In this document: positions 11,394-19,480 of the stretch, piece after piece
Layout: the number at the start of each line of letters is the position of its first letter
Position numbering within the stretch: the first letter of the stretch is position 1
From: Luteibacter flocculans
GTDB lineage: Bacteria; Pseudomonadota; Gammaproteobacteria; Xanthomonadales; Rhodanobacteraceae
Length of the DNA stretch: 64,000 nucleotides
Direction: 5' to 3'
NCBI RefSeq assembly: GCF_023612255.1
Contig: NZ_CP063231.1
Coordinates: 1,222,001-1,286,000, forward strand
Notes under the pieces: model-generated
What the model saw: the letters and a program-made list of their open reading frames with translations, nothing else
Databases searched by the model: none
Told to the model about the DNA's origin: nothing
Translations under genes and position numbers: made by a program

Positions 11394-12623
11394 CTAGGGC
11401 AGGAAGCGGTAGATCCCTATCGACCATCCGCTTGACCTGAGCACCGCTCCCGATGCCAGGTATTTTCCATCGGGTTGGATTTCCAGTCCTCTGACCATGT
11501 GGAAGACACCGGGGCCCGAGTCGACTTCGACGATGCCTTTCCGTCCAAAGTCGATGTCGGGAATGCCGTTGGGGTTGAAACGGCGCAAGGTCGCAATGGA
11601 TGACTCGCCGAAGGTCATGCCAAGCGACAGAATTTTGCCGCTCGCATCGATGGCAACGGCCTCCTCGATGTTTCCCGCACCGCGCCACGGAAGAAGAAAA
11701 GGTCGCCCGTCGTTGAAGAAGGAGTCGAACCCTCCACCGTTCAGCTCCACGCCTGCGATGAACGACGTTTGGGGAGCAAAGCCGTAGGAGCCCGCTATGA
11801 CGATTCTTCCGTCGGATTGAATAGCTGCGGCAGTTATTTGAGCTTGGTCATCCTTGCCCGACATCGAGGTATAGAAATGCCCGTATTTGCCAAATGTCGT
11901 ATCTGGCCTGCCATTGGCATCGTAACGGGAAAGCAACCCACCGAAGCGGCCGTGCCCGCTTATCAAGAGCATGCCATCCGGTGTGGTTTGCAACCTCCAC
12001 AGGTAGGCGTCGTAGGGAAACTCATAGGAAAAGCCGTTGCTGCCGAACGTGGTGTCCACCTTGCCGTTGGCATTCAGGCGAAAGATCACGTCATCAATGG
12101 CGCCAGGCCCCCAGACCGACTTTGCGAGAGCGACCACCTTGCCATCCGGAAGGGCCGTCACCTGATTGGCTTCATCGGTGGGCGTGTTGGGGAGATTTAT
12201 CTGCACGAGTCCGGCCAATCCAAAAGAGCCGTCAAGTTGGCCTTCGCGGGTCAGGCGTACATAGCAGAGATAGCTGGCGTCCTGACTGTCCGGCACGTCT
12301 CTCATGTCGACATGACCCGCCATCAGTATTTTTCCGTCCGCGGTGATGGTGCTGGACGAAAGAATGAAGTCGCCCGCGATACGCAGCGGCGTCGATACGA
12401 CGCCTCCTTCTCCGAAATCCTGATCGATGGTCCCATCTGGAAGATGACGGACCAGAACAACGCTTTTCCAGCCACGTATCCTGACGGACACGATCTTCCC
12501 GTCAGGCAGTAGATGCGATCGACCCGTGCCGACACCGTCGATCGGAAGATCCACCGGTTGACCGTTATTGAAGTCGGGATCGACATCCCCAGCGTTCCGT
12601 TGGCGTCTCATATTGTTCCCCAT
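11394..12623 (-). CDS. Delta-60 repeat protein
   Basis: 409 residues built from repeated units of about 55-60 residues with the pattern PDGKI(L/V)..G followed by R(Y/F/L)..NG..D..FG. Examples are LPDGKIVSVRIRGWK, TADGKILMAGHVDMR, TPDGMLLISGHGRFG, QSDGRIVIAGSYGFA and IQPDGKYLASGAVLR. This is the delta-60 repeat family (TIGR02608), predicted to form a beta-propeller-like fold. No signal peptide is visible at the ATG used here, although most relatives are exported. By eye its base composition is less GC-rich than the neighbours. Function is unknown. Confidence 0.75.
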   Translation of the reverse strand: MGNNMRRQRNAGDVDPDFNNGQPVDLPIDGVGTGRSHLLPDGKIVSVRIRGWKSVVLVRHLPDGTIDQDFGEGGVVSTPLRIAGDFILSSSTITADGKILMAGHVDMRDVPDSQDASYLCYVRLTREGQLDGSFGLAGLVQINLPNTPTDEANQVTALPDGKVVALAKSVWGPGAIDDVIFRLNANGKVDTTFGSNGFSYEFPYDAYLWRLQTTPDGMLLISGHGRFGGLLSRYDANGRPDTTFGKYGHFYTSMSGKDDQAQITAAAIQSDGRIVIAGSYGFAPQTSFIAGVELNGGGFDSFFNDGRPFLLPWRGAGNIEEAVAIDASGKILSLGMTFGESSIATLRRFNPNGIPDIDFGRKGIVEVDSGPGVFHMVRGLEIQPDGKYLASGAVLRSSGWSIGIYRFLP

Positions 12624-12870
12624 CCATGAGGCAAAGCAGCCTGACTGCGCTGTGTACCCAGAGGTTTAGCATTCGTGGGGTCCGGTTTATATACCCCTGT
12701 CGGCGTAGGGGCTCGTGGATAAGCCGGATCCATTGGGCCGCGGGTTGAAACCGCAGCGTCGCCGCCTCTCCTATTACACCCATGCAGCGCGAACCGTGCA
12801 CGGATTTCTTCACGTTTGGCCTGTTAAAGTTGCGCAACAGGGGTGCGCACAGTAACCATCAGGAGTTCCA

Positions 12871-13623
12871 ATGCTCGGTGGCAGAAAGGAAATAGTGCGG
12901 GCGAATGCCCATTTCCGGTGGCTGGTCATGGCTGCCTTCGTGTTCAGCGGTGCGGCTTTTGCGGCGCCGCAAGACAGCACGTCCAGTAACTACGACACGC
13001 AGGACGCCCGCTTGAACGCGGCCTATCGGAAGCTCTCCCAATCGCTGGACGATGCCGGCCGCAAGTCGCTTCGCGACGAAGAACGGCAGTGGATCGCCAG
13101 CCGTGACAAGGCCTGCGGTGTCGCCTCAGGCAGCGTCGCCAAGAACGACTGCACCACGGACCAGACCCGTGCCCGTGCCGACGAACTGGAAAAGCGTCTC
13201 GCCTCCGCACCGTCGAAGACGTCCGGCGCGAGCAAGGGCGCCGTCGCTGGCGACTGGGGTTACCGCAGCGACTGCAACCTCGGCCACTACGCCGAGCTGG
13301 GTGTCGCCAACGCGGGTGCCGCTCCCGAGGGCACCTGGTCCGACGGCACGCGAACCAGCGGCGAGCAGGGCCAGTTCAAGGGCGAGTGGCGCGACGGCAA
13401 GCTCTACCTGCGCTTCTGCGCCGAGACGGAGGAGCGCGGCGGCTATCCCGTGTGCCCGGCGTTTGGCGACGTGGACGCTTACGTCGTGCCCGAAGGCAAG
13501 CGCCTCGCCTGGTACCGCGTGGATGGGCCGGCCTCGGAAAACCATTTCAAGCATTACGTCACGCTGGATCGCGTGCCGAAAGGCGGCAAGGCGCCGCTGG
13601 ATACCCAGTGCAAGGACGACTAA
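12871..13623 (+). CDS. LprI-like lysozyme inhibitor domain protein; candidate immunity protein (X-Tfi)
   Basis: 250 residues with an AGGAG ribosome binding site. A signal peptide (hydrophobic LVMAAFVFSGAAFAA, cleavage near residue 32) is followed by an LprI N-terminal type domain at about residues 40-110: LNAAYRKLSQSLDD, LRDEERQWIASRDKAC, and a second Cys in KNDC. The family is named after mycobacterial LprI, a lysozyme inhibitor. The C-terminal half carries several Cys and Gly-rich beta-like strands. It sits 29 bp upstream of a lysozyme-like XVIPCD effector on the same strand. That context and the inhibitor-type domain suggest that it protects the periplasm against the effector; this is inferred. 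Confidence 0.72.
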   Translation: MLGGRKEIVRANAHFRWLVMAAFVFSGAAFAAPQDSTSSNYDTQDARLNAAYRKLSQSLDDAGRKSLRDEERQWIASRDKACGVASGSVAKNDCTTDQTRARADELEKRLASAPSKTSGASKGAVAGDWGYRSDCNLGHYAELGVANAGAAPEGTWSDGTRTSGEQGQFKGEWRDGKLYLRFCAETEERGGYPVCPAFGDVDAYVVPEGKRLAWYRVDGPASENHFKHYVTLDRVPKGGKAPLDTQCKDD

Positions 13624-13652
13624 TACGACGATCATGAGCCAGGAGTTGCAAC

Positions 13653-15467
13653 ATGCCAGGATTGACAGATAACGAAGCCCGGGCGTTGTCCTATTTCGCC
13701 ATCGGCGTCAGCTCGGAGGGTAGCGACGTCGCCTACCGTCTGAGCTTCGCCGGCAATTACCGCACCGATGCCCACGGCAATACCGTGATGGATCCCATCG
13801 GCAACAGCGGTTTCTCCATCGGTACCTTGCAGACCGATCTGGGCCAGCACCCCGAAGTAGCCACGCAGCTCACCGACGCCTACCAGACGTGGGCGCGCAC
13901 GGCGCATCCCGATTGGGTGCTCAACGCCAACCAGCAGGCACAGACGGTTGCCGACCTCGGTCGCACCGGCCGCCAGATTGAGGCGCAGCATGGGCGCCCG
14001 CTCGATAGCACGGTCAAGTCGCATCTCGACGCCTTCATGGCCAGCGATGCCGGCGTGGATTTCGTGCATCGCCACGATTCGGCGCAGGTCGAACGCCTTA
14101 TGACCAATGCCATTGCGCCGCTGCAACAGACGCCGCTGTACCAGCACGCGTCCGAGCAGGACCAGGCGCGTCTGATCACCATGACCGCCAAGCTCTACAA
14201 CCAGAGCGAGACCTACGGTGGCCGCCTCGTCCAGCAGATCCAGAACGGCCAGCATCACAGCGTGGACGACGTAAAGCACTCCATCGATCGTTACCCCGGT
14301 TACGTCACGGAAGGGCGCGATCATGCGCTGGCTGGCGCGGCTCTGTTCAACGATCTTCGCGCGACCGACGCCAACCACCCACTGCGACCGGCATGGAACA
14401 CGGTGGTGGCGGACCCGCTGGTCAATCCCACCCGCCTTGGCAACGACCCGACGCGGCCGAACCTGCCGCACGAGTACGCCGCCATCCGCGACGCGTTCAC
14501 CGATCCGGCGCACTCGCGCCCGATGGTACAGGCCCTGGGTGAGGGTGGTTCGTATGCCAAGGGCAGCAATCATCGCGGCTTCTATGCGGAAGGCCGCGAC
14601 CTGGTGACCTGGGATCGCTCCGGCAACGGCCACGCGCTGGTCAATGGCCAGTGGAGTTCGGTCAACAGCCGCGACGTGTCCACGCACGTCAATGCCGATC
14701 GCACGCTCGACGTGAACGTGCATCGCAACGGTACCGACGAGCGCCTGCTCCACATCACCCATCCGGGCAACGTGCGCAGCCAGCCCGCGGGGCGGGCGCC
14801 CGCGCATGCGCCGGCTCACGCCAGCGGCGATCACGTGCAGCACGCCGGCACCTTGCGCGAACACGATCATTCGCCGCAGGTCGGCGCCTTGCAGACCCAG
14901 CTTGCTCAGCTCGGCTACAAGGGGGCTGACGGCCGTCCGCTGCACCCGGACAACGACTTCGGCGCCAATACGAAGAGCGCCTTGCAGGCCTTCCAGCGCG
15001 ACCACCGCTTGAATCCGGATGGCATCGCGGGAGCGAAGACGATGGAAGCGATGACCAAGGCGACGCAGCCGGCGCAGTCGACGCTTGCCGACGCCAACCA
15101 TCCCGGCCACGCGATCTTTCAGCAGGCGCTCAATGGCGTGCATGCCGTGGATGCTCAGCAGGGGCGTACCCCGGACCAAATGAGCACCAACCTGGCCGCG
15201 TCCATCGCGGTGGCTGCGCACGCGCAAGGGCTATCGCGCGTCGATCACGTGGTGCTGAGCGATGACGCCAAACGCGCTTATGCCGTGCAGGGCGAACTGA
15301 ACTCGCCGTTCAAGCAGATCGCGGAAGTGGATGTGAACCAGTCCGTAGGCAAGACGATGGCGCAGAGCAGTGCGGAGTGGCAGCAAGCCCCGACCCAGAC
15401 CCAGCAGCCCGTGCATACGCAGACGCAACAACAACAACAGCAGCAACAACCTGAGATGCATCGCTGA
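13653..15467 (+). CDS. X-T4SS effector: lysozyme-like domain, peptidoglycan-binding domain, XVIPCD
   Basis: 604 residues with an AGGAG ribosome binding site 8 bp upstream. Residues 1 to about 180 look lysozyme-like, with a Glu at position 22 in SSEGSD and the glycine-rich GNSGFSIGTLQTDLG at 50-64. Residues about 400-470 form a peptidoglycan-binding repeat (LQTQLAQLGYKGADG, then FGANTKSALQAFQRDH and DGIAGAKT). Residues about 478-604 are an XVIPCD: HPGHAIFQQA, the hallmark LSRVDHVVLSDDAKRAYAVQG, SPFKQIAEVDV, and a Gln-rich tail. XVIPCDs are docked by VirD4 in X-T4SS. The predicted target is the cell wall of a competing cell. The candidate inhibitor gene lies immediately upstream. Confidence 0.85.
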   Translation: MPGLTDNEARALSYFAIGVSSEGSDVAYRLSFAGNYRTDAHGNTVMDPIGNSGFSIGTLQTDLGQHPEVATQLTDAYQTWARTAHPDWVLNANQQAQTVADLGRTGRQIEAQHGRPLDSTVKSHLDAFMASDAGVDFVHRHDSAQVERLMTNAIAPLQQTPLYQHASEQDQARLITMTAKLYNQSETYGGRLVQQIQNGQHHSVDDVKHSIDRYPGYVTEGRDHALAGAALFNDLRATDANHPLRPAWNTVVADPLVNPTRLGNDPTRPNLPHEYAAIRDAFTDPAHSRPMVQALGEGGSYAKGSNHRGFYAEGRDLVTWDRSGNGHALVNGQWSSVNSRDVSTHVNADRTLDVNVHRNGTDERLLHITHPGNVRSQPAGRAPAHAPAHASGDHVQHAGTLREHDHSPQVGALQTQLAQLGYKGADGRPLHPDNDFGANTKSALQAFQRDHRLNPDGIAGAKTMEAMTKATQPAQSTLADANHPGHAIFQQALNGVHAVDAQQGRTPDQMSTNLAASIAVAAHAQGLSRVDHVVLSDDAKRAYAVQGELNSPFKQIAEVDVNQSVGKTMAQSSAEWQQAPTQTQQPVHTQTQQQQQQQQPEMHR

Positions 15468-15482
15468 CTGGAATCGTTATCG

Positions 15483-15522
15483 TCGGCGGGGCCGCGTCCG
15501 ATGACGCGGCCCCGCCGATTTT
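15483..15522 (+). terminator. Strong intrinsic terminator between convergent effector genes
   Basis: A 16-bp perfect GC-rich stem (15483-15498 with 15503-15518) has a 4-nt loop CGAT and is followed by TTTT at 15519-15522. It begins 15 bp after the plus-strand effector stop and abuts the stop of the converging GH19 effector. Confidence 0.88.
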
Positions 15523-16764
15523 CTACATGGTCATAGACGCTTGTTGTTGGCTTTGCTTCTGCGCCTCGGCGTGCTGCTGAACCTGCGCCTGGGATTGGTT
15601 TTGAGGCATGGCTTCCGCGCTGCTCTGTGCCAATGGCGTCTGCGTGGCTTGGAGTACATCGACTTCAGCCACCTGCTTGAACGGTGACTTTGTGTCGCCC
15701 TGCACGGCGTAGGCTCGGCAGGCATCGCCGCTGAGCGTCACATGGTCGATCCCTTGCATGCCGTTTGTCACGGCGGCCGCGGTGAGTGAGCCTGCGATCA
15801 TGCTCGTATGCGGTCCGGATTGCCGCCCGTGCTCGGTATCGAGGCGCTGCACGCCGTCCAACGCCTGACGATATATGTCGTGGGACGGGTGGCGAGTGTC
15901 TTCAAGCGAGGGTGCGCCGACGTGCTGGCGCTGGGTTTCCAGTGCTTTCAACGTTGCCGGGCCCACTACGCCGTCCGGCTTCAAATGGTGATCTGCCTGG
16001 AAACGCTCGATTGCCAGACGCGTTTCCTTGCCGGGATGTCCGTCGACCTTCAACGGCTGGCCTGCCGAGTCGGTGTAGCCATGGGCGTTGAGTAGCGCCT
16101 GCACGTGTTTTGCTTTTTCCGTGCTCATGCCATGCGATGCTTTCCCGCCGGGTATCGCCTCAGGGCCTCCGGGCTTGTAGCCCTTCTCAATGGCGCCCTG
16201 CCATGCCTCGGCAGCATTCCTTCGTGCATCAAGGCCATTGTGCCCGCCGTTGATGTCCTTGCATGCGGCGTCCACGTTGGTCTGATGCCCATTGGCCTGG
16301 ACGCGATCCTTCCAATACTGGATGGCGATTTTTGCTGCTACATCCTTGTCTTCGGCAAGCTCGGGGTGATGGACCAGATCCAACCCCAATTCCTTGCCCA
16401 TCTTCTCGTAGCCGGCGCGGCCGGTGAGCTGGACGTAACCGCGGCCATGGAAGGTCCAGCCGTCGCCCGGCTCGGTATTGCCGAGGTTTTTCTTGCCCCA
16501 GGCACCACCATAGATTTCATTGGCGATTGCCTCAGGGCCGCCGGCGGCGATCTTGTTGGCCTCGGCAAGCGTATTCATGCCGTTGCGACCGGGGAACACT
16601 TCGAGCAGACGGCTGCCCGAGTAGCCGAGTCCTTCGCTCATGCGAGCAAAGCCACCCGACTCAACCTGCATCTGGCCCATGAAATTGGCCAGCTCCTTGG
16701 GATCTGTAATGCCTGCCTTCATGGCGGCTTCCATTAGATAGTCGGCGTTTTCTTTCGCGGACAT
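15523..16764 (-). CDS. X-T4SS effector: GH19 lysozyme/chitinase-like domain, peptidoglycan-binding domain, XVIPCD
   Basis: 413 residues with an AGGAG site before the ATG. Residues 1 to about 190 are a glycoside hydrolase family 19 domain, with a likely catalytic Glu35 in QVESGGF, a second acid near Glu44, and the family signature GDGWTFHGRGYVQLTGRAGY. A PG_binding_1 repeat follows at about 215-275 (VQALLNAHGYTDSAG, RLAIERFQADH, DGVVGPAT). The C-terminal XVIPCD (about 285-413) has HPSHDIYRQALDGVQRLD, MQGIDHVTLSGD and a Gln-rich tail. The architecture is that of the Xanthomonas citri effector XAC2609. An exported candidate immunity gene lies 41 bp upstream in the same direction. Confidence 0.9.
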   Translation of the reverse strand: MSAKENADYLMEAAMKAGITDPKELANFMGQMQVESGGFARMSEGLGYSGSRLLEVFPGRNGMNTLAEANKIAAGGPEAIANEIYGGAWGKKNLGNTEPGDGWTFHGRGYVQLTGRAGYEKMGKELGLDLVHHPELAEDKDVAAKIAIQYWKDRVQANGHQTNVDAACKDINGGHNGLDARRNAAEAWQGAIEKGYKPGGPEAIPGGKASHGMSTEKAKHVQALLNAHGYTDSAGQPLKVDGHPGKETRLAIERFQADHHLKPDGVVGPATLKALETQRQHVGAPSLEDTRHPSHDIYRQALDGVQRLDTEHGRQSGPHTSMIAGSLTAAAVTNGMQGIDHVTLSGDACRAYAVQGDTKSPFKQVAEVDVLQATQTPLAQSSAEAMPQNQSQAQVQQHAEAQKQSQQQASMTM

Positions 16765-16805
16765 GGTGTAACTCCTGGCTAATTAAAGAAGGGATCAACG
16801 AGCGA

Positions 16806-17345
16806 TCAGCGCGTGGGGATCCCGTTTTTGTCGATCGCAGGGTCGCTCTTCCACTTGAGCGTTGCGTCGATCAGCGCATCGTCATCCGTGTCGGTAACTT
16901 TGCCTGACTGGCAGGTACTTTGTTTCACAGGCTTTGCCTGGCCGTCCTTCAAGACCACCAGTCCGCCGTCCTGCAAATTGTTGGAGCCGGAGACGGAATA
17001 GATGACGTACTTGAAGCCGGCATTCGTGAAGGCATAAGCGTAGCCTCCGGTATTGCCGGCAAAGGTGAGGTGCGTGCGCGTGAACTCGCCTTCGCTGCCT
17101 GCCGCCGGGTAAGTCAATTCGGGTTTCCCTTCTCGGCCATAGGCGTAGTAGAAACGGCCGGCACCGTGGGCAACGTCACCTGCGACGCACATGGAAACGG
17201 TCTTCTGGCTTCCTGCGAGCGGGCAGGAGAACACGACCTGGTCGCTCTTTGCGCACATGCTTGCAGGCGTGGTGCTGGCCAAGGCGATTGCCGGCATCAG
17301 GGCCGTCGATGCGACGAGTAACAGCGCTTTTGCTGAATGATTCAT
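16806..17345 (-). CDS. Exported protein, candidate immunity protein for the adjacent GH19 effector
   Basis: 179 residues from MNHSAKALLLV. A clear signal peptide (ALLLVASTALMPAIALAS) predicts a periplasmic protein. The mature part has paired cysteines (SMCAKSD, VFSCPLAGSQKTVSMC, QSTCQSG) and beta-strand-like runs. It lies between virD4 and the GH19 XVIPCD effector, in the position where X. citri encodes the XAC2610 inhibitor of XAC2609, so immunity against that lysozyme is the natural inference. An in-frame ATG 126 bp upstream would overlap virD4 and destroy the signal peptide, so it was rejected. Confidence 0.75.
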   Translation of the reverse strand: MNHSAKALLLVASTALMPAIALASTTPASMCAKSDQVVFSCPLAGSQKTVSMCVAGDVAHGAGRFYYAYGREGKPELTYPAAGSEGEFTRTHLTFAGNTGGYAYAFTNAGFKYVIYSVSGSNNLQDGGLVVLKDGQAKPVKQSTCQSGKVTDTDDDALIDATLKWKSDPAIDKNGIPTR

Positions 17346-17386
17346 GGGGCGACTCTGTTCGGGCAAAGGAAAGCTGAAGGGGCTTA

Positions 17387-19069
17387 TCAGATGGAGAGCG
17401 GCTCGATCTTCACCTTCTCCATCAATCGCGACGTGAAGTATTTGTCTTGGTAGTAGCGGATCTTTTCGCACATGACCGGGTGAGGAATGCCCTCGTAGAG
17501 GAAGACTTCCTTTTCGGTGCCCATGGCCTTCAACTCCTGCGGCAACATGAGTGCGCGCTTTTCTTCCGTGTGGCTCTTCGAGACGTCACCCTTCTTGCTC
17601 TTGGTGATGTTCTCGCGGCGCACCGTGGTGTAGCCGAGCATGTCGGAGTAATCGTTCGCGTCCTGCTGTTCGCGAGGGGCGTAGACGATTTGCAGAGCGT
17701 GGTTCGTGATGACGGTGCGCGAGACGTCCTTGCCGTAGGTGGCGTCGAGCTGAGCCATGCTCTGGATGATGGGTAAAAGGCGGATGTTGTAACCGGCCAT
17801 GTACGACACCGCCGAGGCGATGATCTCCACCTTGCCGATCGAGGTGAACTCGTCCATCAGCAGCAGGCACTGGTGCTTGAGCGACGGGTCGTTCTGCGGC
17901 AACACCTTGGTGTTGAGGTTGATCAGCTGACTGAAGAACAGATTCACGATCAGCCGGCTCTCCGCCAGCTTGTTCGGCTGGATGCCGATGTAGATCGTCA
18001 TCTTCTTCTTGCGTACATCCGTGAGCTGGAAGTCGTCATCGCTGGTGGCTGCATCGAGAACGGGATTGATCCAGGCGTTCAAGGGTTCCTTGAACGTACC
18101 GAGGATGGATGCGAAGGTTTCGTTCGCCTGCGAAAGCAGGTTGGCAAAAGCCGACTGAGCGTTCGCACTCAGGAAAGATTCCTTCGACAGTCGCGTATAC
18201 AGTTCGCGCAGATCCGTGCCGTCACCCGACGAAAGGCGATAGATCATGCCGAGCGTCGGCTTGCTTCGGATGATTTCCGGACGCCCCTTCTTTTCGTCGT
18301 CCTCCCATTTCTCGCAGAGGTATAGCGAGAAAGCCATGAACGCATTGCGTGCCTGGCTGACCCAGAACTTCTGATCGTCGGAGCCATCGGGATAGAGCAT
18401 CGAGGCAATGCTCATCAGATCCGACACGCGGAACGCCGGGTCCTTCGACACATAGCTCAGCGGATTCCAGCGATGTGTACGGCGATCCTCCGCGAACGGA
18501 TTGAACAGGTAGATTTCCTGACCCTGCGACTTGCGCCAGCCGCTGGTCAGATCGAAGTTCTCCTGCTTGATGTCCAGCACCACCACCGATTCCTGGTAGT
18601 CGAGCAGGTTCGGGATCACTACGCCCACGCCCTTACCCGAGCGGGTGGGCGCGGCGAGGATCACGAACTGTTGGCCGGGCAGCCGAACGAGATCGCCTTT
18701 GAACTTGCCCACCAGGATGCCGTTGGGCGCAGGCGAAAGCATCTTCTGCTTGCGCAGGTCAGCCGCCGTGGCGAAGCGGGCGTCGCCGTGCATCGCCTGC
18801 TTCTTGGGTTTCAGGAGGAAGTACAGGGCAATCAGCACGGCAATGAGCGGCAGAACGAAACCGATCAGTCCCGCCGTCTCGATCTTCCAAACATACGGCT
18901 GCACCTCGGGGCGTCCTAGCGCCCGTATATAGGTCCAGTAGGTGTTCCAGCGAACGTGCTCATCCTTCAGGCCGAGGAAGAGTAGCGTCAGGTAACCCGA
19001 CAGAAAGTTTCCGCAGCAAACCGCCGCCGCCATGAGTGCGGCGGCGGCATATCCCCTGTTCTTGCTCAT
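17387..19069 (-). CDS. virD4: Type IV coupling protein VirD4
   Basis: 560 residues, close to the 557 of X. citri VirD4. Two N-terminal transmembrane segments (about residues 8-35 and 64-86) anchor a cytoplasmic AAA+ domain. Walker A APTRSGKGVGVV is at about 140-150, and Walker B CLLLMDEFTSIGKVEII near residue 350. VirD4 recognises the XVIPCD of effectors and feeds them to the VirB channel. The gene is not with the virB cluster but sits among effector genes, downstream of the lipase effector and a small exported protein, and upstream of an immunity/GH19 pair. The upstream AAAGG gives a plausible ribosome binding site. Confidence 0.95.
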   Translation of the reverse strand: MSKNRGYAAAALMAAAVCCGNFLSGYLTLLFLGLKDEHVRWNTYWTYIRALGRPEVQPYVWKIETAGLIGFVLPLIAVLIALYFLLKPKKQAMHGDARFATAADLRKQKMLSPAPNGILVGKFKGDLVRLPGQQFVILAAPTRSGKGVGVVIPNLLDYQESVVVLDIKQENFDLTSGWRKSQGQEIYLFNPFAEDRRTHRWNPLSYVSKDPAFRVSDLMSIASMLYPDGSDDQKFWVSQARNAFMAFSLYLCEKWEDDEKKGRPEIIRSKPTLGMIYRLSSGDGTDLRELYTRLSKESFLSANAQSAFANLLSQANETFASILGTFKEPLNAWINPVLDAATSDDDFQLTDVRKKKMTIYIGIQPNKLAESRLIVNLFFSQLINLNTKVLPQNDPSLKHQCLLLMDEFTSIGKVEIIASAVSYMAGYNIRLLPIIQSMAQLDATYGKDVSRTVITNHALQIVYAPREQQDANDYSDMLGYTTVRRENITKSKKGDVSKSHTEEKRALMLPQELKAMGTEKEVFLYEGIPHPVMCEKIRYYQDKYFTSRLMEKVKIEPLSI

Positions 19070-19096
19070 GCAAAAAAACCTTTCAACGCTTAGGTA

Positions 19097-19420
19097 TTAG
19101 TGGTAGCTGGGAACGAACTCAGGCTGGCCAGCTGCCGAGTCCCAACCGCCGGGCCTCTGACCCGCCGGACATACGGTCGCGTATTGCTCAAACGATGCGA
19201 CGTCGTCGGCCGACCATGGCTTGCCGTAGGGGTTCGGTTCGCAGGCAGGATTTACCATGTAGGTGGTACCAAGATACGGCGGCATTGGCCACCAGCACCG
19301 ACTGGGGTCGTCCCGCCCCTTGGTACAGAACAGGAAGGGGTCGCCTTGACGATAAGTCAGTACCTGCGCCTGCGAGGCGAAGCCGAAAAGCATGAGTGCG
19401 ATGAATAATCCGATTTTCAT
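19097..19420 (-). CDS. Small exported Cys-containing protein of unknown function
   Basis: 107 residues with a strong AGGAAGG ribosome binding site, which supports it as a real gene. A signal peptide (MKIGLFIALMLFGFASQAQ) leaves a mature protein of about 88 residues with four Cys and many Trp, Pro and Tyr (RCWWPMPPYLG, NPYGKPWSADD, VCPAGQRPGGW). No family was recognised. It lies between the lipase effector and virD4, on the same strand as both, so it could be a lipase immunity protein or a T4SS accessory factor. It is not the lipoprotein VirB7, which is found elsewhere. Function is not assigned. Confidence 0.65.
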   Translation of the reverse strand: MKIGLFIALMLFGFASQAQVLTYRQGDPFLFCTKGRDDPSRCWWPMPPYLGTTYMVNPACEPNPYGKPWSADDVASFEQYATVCPAGQRPGGWDSAAGQPEFVPSYH

Positions 19421-19480
19421 AAGCCTTCCTGTCGTGTCCTGTATGTATCCACCGTAGTGAGTCTCTGGGGGCGCGGCCGA

